From positions 25,309,447-25,373,446 of the forward strand of contig OX388319.1 of the NCBI GenBank assembly GCA_947579605.1: a stretch of DNA of 64,000 nucleotides. Direction: 5' to 3'. Position numbers and translations under genes: made by a program. The number at the start of each line of letters is the position of its first letter. Position 1 is the first letter of the stretch. Under the pieces are notes generated by a model. That model saw only the letters and a program-made list of their open reading frames with translations. It did not search any database and had not been told where the DNA came from. The stretch comes from Athripsodes cinereus. Lineage: Eukaryota; Arthropoda; Insecta; Trichoptera; Leptoceridae. Positions 59,285-64,000 of this stretch are shown one piece after another.

Positions 59285-59540
59285 CACTGAGAAAAATACT
59301 AACGAAATTTCACAACGAATCATTGGTACGTACTATCAGATTAGGACCAGAGATCGTACAAACGATTCATTAGTACGAATCTATAATATTAACTCTTCGC
59401 AAACAAGTTATTGGTAAATATACCAATGATTTGTTTGCGAAGAGTTCATATTATAGATTTATACCAATGAATCGTTTGTACGATCTCTGGTCCTAATCTG
59501 ATAGTACCGTACCAATGATTCGTGAGTATTTTTCTCAGTG
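59285..59540. mobile_element. Palindromic MITE, 256 bp, TA-flanked
   Basis: Near-perfect inverted repeat over its whole length. Ends CACTGAGAAAAATACT / AGTATTTTTCTCAGTG between TA dinucleotides, which fits Tc1/mariner-type targeting. Further arms include GGACCAGAGATCGTACAAAC and AACTCTTCGCAAACAA. Confidence 0.88.
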
Positions 59541-59543
59541 TAG

Positions 59544-60560
59544 TTATATGGAAGTACGTGTGATAGTACAGTGTGTGGAGAGCAATGCAAGCCTATAAAG
59601 TCCGTTAAAAGTATTAAATATCTTGGAATCACAATTGATCGGCATGTGAAATGGAAAGATCATATAGCATTGTTAGTAAAAAAATTGAGAAAATTTATTT
59701 TTGTTTTTCTTGAACTCAGAAGTATTCTGGAAGTGTCGCAGCTTAAAGCGGTTTATCATGCATTAGTTCAGTCAATTATGAATTATGGCATTTTGGGATG
59801 GGGAGGTGCGTATCCAACAAACCTATACCCGATCCAAGTGACACAAAGGTTGATACTAAAAATAATTCTGAGGAAACCAAGGGATTACCCGACTAATCTT
59901 ATCTACAAAAATATGAAAGTAATGACCCTGGCACAGCTCTTTAGAAAGGCAGCCATAATTCAAACATTTAAAGAACAAAGAATGACTTCTAACATGAACA
60001 GCTTGATCACTATTAGGACACTTAGAATAAGAAACTGCCTTCCAATACCCCTGTGCCATAAAGACATCTCTCAGAGACATTATGCTTACCTAGGTATCAA
60101 ATACTTCAATGAACTACCAAATGAGATAAGAACAATAAATGATTTCAAAAAGTTCAAGAAAGAAATGGTGAAACACATAAATGTTGACGTGGTTCCTGGT
60201 GGTGTGTAGTTTCTGGTGTTGTTATGTATATTGAATATATCTGTGTGTGTAATTAAAAATATAAATAAAGTGTAACTAAATGCGTATATATTGAATGTGT
60301 AATTAATAAAGATGTAATAAGTGCTATAAGAATCTTCGAGCAATTAAAAAGAAAAACTTTTAAAGTATGTATTAAACTGGAAAATTGTTTAATTTAAGTA
60401 TACTATATCGTTTCAGGGAATGTATCCCCCTTTACACAAGACTTGTCTTTTTAAGGGTGATTTAAATATATTTAGTGCAATGTTTAATAAATTTATGTAA
60501 CTACATATGTTTCTGTGAATATTTTTGACAAATAAATATTATTATTATTATTATTATTAA
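59544..60560 (+). mobile_element. LINE-H: reverse-transcriptase C-terminal ORF, 3' UTR and (ATT)n tail
   Basis: The open frame 59544-60209 (222 codons including the stop) begins right after the MITE and reads SIKYLGITIDRHVKWKDHI, VYHALVQSIMNYGILGWGGA, PIQVTQRLILKIILRKPRDY, RHYAYLGIKYFNELPNEIRT. This is the thumb and connection region of a CR1/Jockey-group LINE. The polymerase core is missing, so it is a dead 5'-truncated copy with an uninterrupted remaining frame. The 3' UTR has the TTTACACAAGACTTGTCTTT block shared with the other LINE-H ends and finishes in ATTATTATTATTATTATT at 60537-60558. Confidence 0.88.
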
Positions 60561-60929
60561 CTGAGCCATTTTCCTTCTTTGCTGTTATTTTTTTCAGCGT
60601 GAATAACAATAATTAAAAGCGCGGTATAATTATTATTAAAATAAACGTGTAACCGTGTTTACTTCGTTTTCGATGAATAAAGGTGTTATTATTATTATTA
60701 TCGTTTATGTGACAAGGTTTTATATTAACAATTTAAATTAATCGAAACAATATTATAATTATATGAGTAATATAACGTAGGTACATAATATAATTCGGGA
60801 GATATTAACATCTAGACACGATATAACCAAGTTATTTTTACGTGATTTTTCGCTACTGCTATTATACTGCTGCTAATATATTTTCAAGCTATTTTATCAG
60901 TACTTGCTTGATAAATATATTTTTATTCA

Positions 60930-61075
60930 TTGTGTCGGTGTTAAGGTAGTAGAATTCCACAGTGAAATAAAATATAAATGTTTTTTTTTCGAGTACATTG
61001 ATTTTTTTTTGCGAAAGACGTCTCTACCGATATAGTAGAAAAAAACATTTGTTTTTCATTTCAGATTTATTTTTA
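60930..61075 (-). repeat. Repeat family D copy
   Basis: TGTGTCGGTGTTAAGGTAGT, AGAATTCCACAGTGAAATAA, AAGACGTCTCTACCGATA. Confidence 0.65.
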
Positions 61076-61170
61076 TTAATTTTTGTATCAACCTTGAAAA
61101 ACGTTAAGATATTTCACGATTTTCGTTATTCCTAAAAAATATCCTTAAAAAAGCATTTGTTATTTGCATA

Positions 61171-61286
61171 TCCTGAATGTCTTGATTTTATATTGGCACG
61201 GAGAAGACAGCTTGCATGTTTTATATGCAGCTGGGCTGCTGGCTACCCCACTTGTGGGATATGCCGTGATGGTATAGTAGTAGTAG
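61171..61286 (+). mobile_element. SINE-A, 5'-truncated, with TSD
   Basis: Starts in the middle of the element (TCCTGAATGTCTTGATTTTA) and ends TGGTATAGTAGTAGTAG. A perfect 10-bp duplication TATTTGCATA at 61161-61170 and 61287-61296 shows that it inserted already truncated, as reverse-transcribed elements do. Confidence 0.92.
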
Positions 61287-61354
61287 TATTTGCATAACGA
61301 TGATTAGCTATTAAATTGAGTTTCTTTGGGTCAGTTGTAAGTAAACGCGTCCCT

Positions 61355-61455
61355 GGGGTAAACTAACCCTTTGTGCATTGATTATATTCGATATTGTCGT
61401 GTATTTATGTATAAAATTGCTTGTCAGCATTGTACAGTAAAGAATAAATAACTAG
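61355..61455 (+). mobile_element. LINE-E 3' end
   Basis: GGGGTAAACTAACCCTTTGT, GCATTGATTATATTCGATAT and CATTGTACAGTAAAGAATAA. Confidence 0.6.
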
Positions 61456-61984
61456 CCATATCATTGCCATTTTGAGAACTTGAATTCATAGCCAATAGAG
61501 GATTCGTTATTTTTGTGTTTAATAACGTGATTTATAACGAACGATGTACATATATATTTATGAGTAATGTTACTATTATTATTATAATAAGCTTATTGAA
61601 AATATAACGGAGAGGACATTATTATGTACATAAATACATACACCGAGTTTCTGTATTATAAAATATTAGCATATTGTATAAACAGTAGCACATAATTATG
61701 TATGTTTTACAGTGACGGGCTATGTGCATAATATTTATATTTTGAACTGTAACAATAGTTTTAATTAATTATCATATTATTATTGTTATATTGATTCACA
61801 GTGATTAATAATAACATTTACAATTCATATTTTACATTGAAGTGTTTGTTGTTGTTATTATACTTTATTAATGAATGGAATTATATTTGTGTTAACCAAC
61901 CCTAATTCAGCGGCACGCTGTGTCATATCTGCCTACAAGAGTACAAGAAATAATGTGTTATAACATGATTATTACCAGAATTCG

Positions 61985-62120
61985 CAAGGCATATCCCACA
62001 AGAAGGGTAGTCTGTAGACTAACTACATGTAATAAACATACGAGTCATCCTCTCAGTGCCAATAAAAATAATGAATTCAGGATAGTTTGTATAATTTGTC
62101 ATTGATGAATCGAAGATGTC
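61985..62120 (-). mobile_element. SINE-A 3' half, diverged
   Basis: GGCATATCCCACAAGAAGGG, TAGTCTGTAGACTAACTACA, TGTAATAAACATACGAGTCA, AATTCAGGATAG. Confidence 0.75.
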
Positions 62121-62151
62121 GAATGTCTTTTTTATGATGTTTTTGTTGTCA

Positions 62152-62386
62152 CCCCGTGAAATCCCCGGTTAAGAATATAGGTCTCTCATTCTTTTCTGTA
62201 AGTTTTCAAGTGTCCTGTAAAAAGTGAGTGTTTGAAAAAATAAATATATTGTACATCTTAAATTCAGCGATGAGGTCTGCCACCCATCCTAAATGTCTTT
62301 ATTATTTTGTTGGCACGGGAAGGACGGCTTACCGATCTGCTGGCTACCCTATACGTGTGGGATATGGCGTGATGGTATAGTAGTTG
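62152..62386 (+). mobile_element. SINE-A copy, full length, diverged
   Basis: CCCCGTGAAATCCCCGGTTA, TAAGTTTTCAAGTGTCCTGT, CATCTTAAATTCAGCGATGA, GGCACGGGAAGGACGGCTTA, GATATGGCGTGATGGTATAG. Confidence 0.88.
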
Positions 62387-63005
62387 TAGATGTAATGGTT
62401 TTTATATCACACAAAAATAAACCCTGAACAATACAAAAAGCATAGCGACATCAACAGCAATAACATTATAGGCGACGTGTTGTATTCTTTGAACCACGCA
62501 GTGTTTTGATTCCATGTATTTGTATTTTATTTCCTTGAAAAACTAAGTGTTGCGTCTTCGTCAGTCTCTCGCCGCGTGAAATAATTGAGACATTCCTTAT
62601 TTAACGCTATTAATAAACGCATTAATTCCAGGCAGACAACATAACGAATAAGTAGATAATATGGTACATACCGTTCGATAGAATGGAATCCGACAGTATA
62701 ATATGTGATGTTGCGAAATCAGATTATATGCATCTTGAAATAGGCATAAAATTCTTGTAATTTTCAACAGTGAATTAAATTTGCGATAATCATATATAAA
62801 ATATATATATTTCAACAAACATAATTTGAAATTAGAATTTGTTTAATGTTCATTATCTTGAAATATTTGCAATTATGGAGAGAAGAATTATGGTCTTATG
62901 AGTTCAAAACATTTTTCATAAATCATAAATAAAATCTGTAAAAAATCCCGGGATATTCCGGATCCCAATCCCCGGATTGCTTCATCAAGAACTTTGGCAC
63001 TATAT

Positions 63006-63474
63006 GAGATGGTAGGCCCCACTCTTGTCAAATGTGAGATTTCATAGAAAAAGTAATATTCACAAAATCGTTGCCATATGTAGAATTATTTTTTGGTCAC
63101 CACGTTAAATTATTATTGGGCACCAAGTTTTTCGACATCGGTAAAGTTTACATTCGAGTTAGATTTTATGTTTGCCGGCAAAAATAAAATGAAACCGGCA
63201 AAAATAAAATCCAATTCGAATACAAATTTCCTAAAGTTTACATTCGAGGCACATTTCATTTTGTGCCTAAAATATACTTCTAATAACATCTATTTCAAAT
63301 ACAAATTTTCCAAAGTTTATATTTGATATTTGAATTAGTTTTTATTTTATTTTTGCAAATAAAAAAAGAAAAAGAATATTTTGCCAAAAAATTAAAATAA
63401 TATTATTGTAGCAACAATTTTCCTCCATACAAAACTATATTTGACAGATATCTGACATTGGGGCCTACCATCTC
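63006..63474. mobile_element. Inverted-repeat DNA element, about 469 bp, unassigned
   Basis: Ends GAGATGGTAGGCCCCA and TGGGGCCTACCATCTC are exact complements. TTGTCAAATGT / ATATTTGACA continue the pairing imperfectly. Inside, TAGATTTTATGTTTGCCGGC and CCGGCAAAAATAAAATCCAA form a second palindrome, and AAAGTTTACATTCGAG occurs twice. No clear TSD. Confidence 0.75.
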
Positions 63475-64000
63475 AATGAGTTCCAGAACTTTTATATAAA
63501 GAATGCGAAGAACTCGTCTTTTAAATCGATCTTTTATCTCCACATACACAGCTGTTGTGAGTTGCGCTCCTCCATTTTACTCTCTTCTCTGCCTGTCAGT
63601 CCTCCGGTTTCTTAGTCCTGTAGCCTCCCTCACAATATGATCGGACCTTATTGTTGGTATGCAGTCTCAACCTCTTCATACATAAACACAATCAAAATAT
63701 GCAATTACATATATGTAATCTTGTCTCTATCTGTTTGATTGTATACTTTGTATTCTGTGGTATATAATATGATTGTATGTAATATATATTATACGTTTTA
63801 AGGTCAGACAGGCGACGACCAGAATGAAGTGAGCTGTTTTTCCAGGAATATTACATTTATTTCGCTTTCAAATTCGGTACATACATTAACTTGCGTGTTC
63901 CATCTGTAGATATTATTGTACATACACATATTAATTGTAGTACAATTGTCTCAGATAGTTACAATAAGAAAACCCTCTGTCGTAAAAATACATTTTGTGC

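Larger units (their letters stand above)
19769..64000. other. Presumed first intron of Atg1, TE-rich
   Basis: From the exon 1 donor to the window end no cellular coding exon was recognised. The stretch is filled with the repeats listed separately. Longer open stretches are LINE ORF pieces or their antisense shadows. An 83-codon frame at 45723-45974 has no recognised family. Parts not covered by other entries appear to be AT-rich sequence without a signal that could be named. Confidence 0.55.

Noticed and set aside
59571..59573. GTG as start of the LINE-H frame
   Set aside because: The frame is open upstream to 59544, where the MITE cuts it. The real start was lost with the 5' part; GTG has no special role.
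26971..62386. Regularly recurring SINE-A copies as a CRISPR-like array
   Set aside because: Spacing is irregular, copies occur on both strands and carry individual TSDs; the genome is eukaryotic.

Overview
This is an AT-rich, intron-bearing animal nuclear window. The three protein genes match insect proteins. The mix of degraded LINEs, short SINE families and hAT/TA-type MITEs suggests a moth or butterfly (Lepidoptera), but that placement rests on recalled resemblance, not on a search. No bacterial genes, CRISPR array, rRNA or free-standing tRNA gene was seen.

Three genes lie on the + strand in tandem. (1) A septin of the Septin-4 type has seven exons from 4507 to 9341; its first exon lies upstream or was not recognised. 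(2) A complete four-exon DENR (density-regulated protein) gene spans 14325-17586. (3) The first coding exon of the autophagy kinase Atg1/ULK lies at 19679-19768. Everything from 19769 to the end appears to be the first intron of Atg1 (at least 44 kb), because no second kinase exon was recognised. The three products (septin cytoskeleton, translation re-initiation, autophagy initiation) have no obvious joint pathway; the cluster is probably just gene order.

The rest is a dense layer of transposable elements. The main one is a family named here SINE-A: about 26 copies of a roughly 250-bp element ending in short TAG or GATA repeats. Four copies have target-site duplications (TSDs) readable by eye. 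Its 3' tail resembles the tail of a LINE family (LINE-G) also present in the window, which suggests a SINE/LINE partnership. Two tRNA-like SINE families (SINE-B, SINE-C), at least five LINE families (mostly C-terminal and 3'-UTR fragments), five hAT-type elements with 8-bp TSDs or a recognisable hAT end, several TA-flanked MITEs, and a 1.6-kb fold-back element at 24305-25889 make up most of the recognisable remainder. Several insertions are nested and can be ordered in time.

Layout: 1-4506, repeats upstream of the septin exons; 4507-9341, septin; 9342-14324, TE-poor AT-rich spacer; 14325-17586, DENR with LINE and SINE insertions in its introns; 17587-19669, spacer and probable Atg1 promoter/5' UTR; 19679-19768, Atg1 exon 1; 19769-64000, TE-rich intron. 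The window shows no undescribed gene system. The most unusual items are the giant fold-back, the SINE-A/LINE-G tail sharing, and the nested fold-back/hAT/LINE locus at 42.1-43.3 kb.
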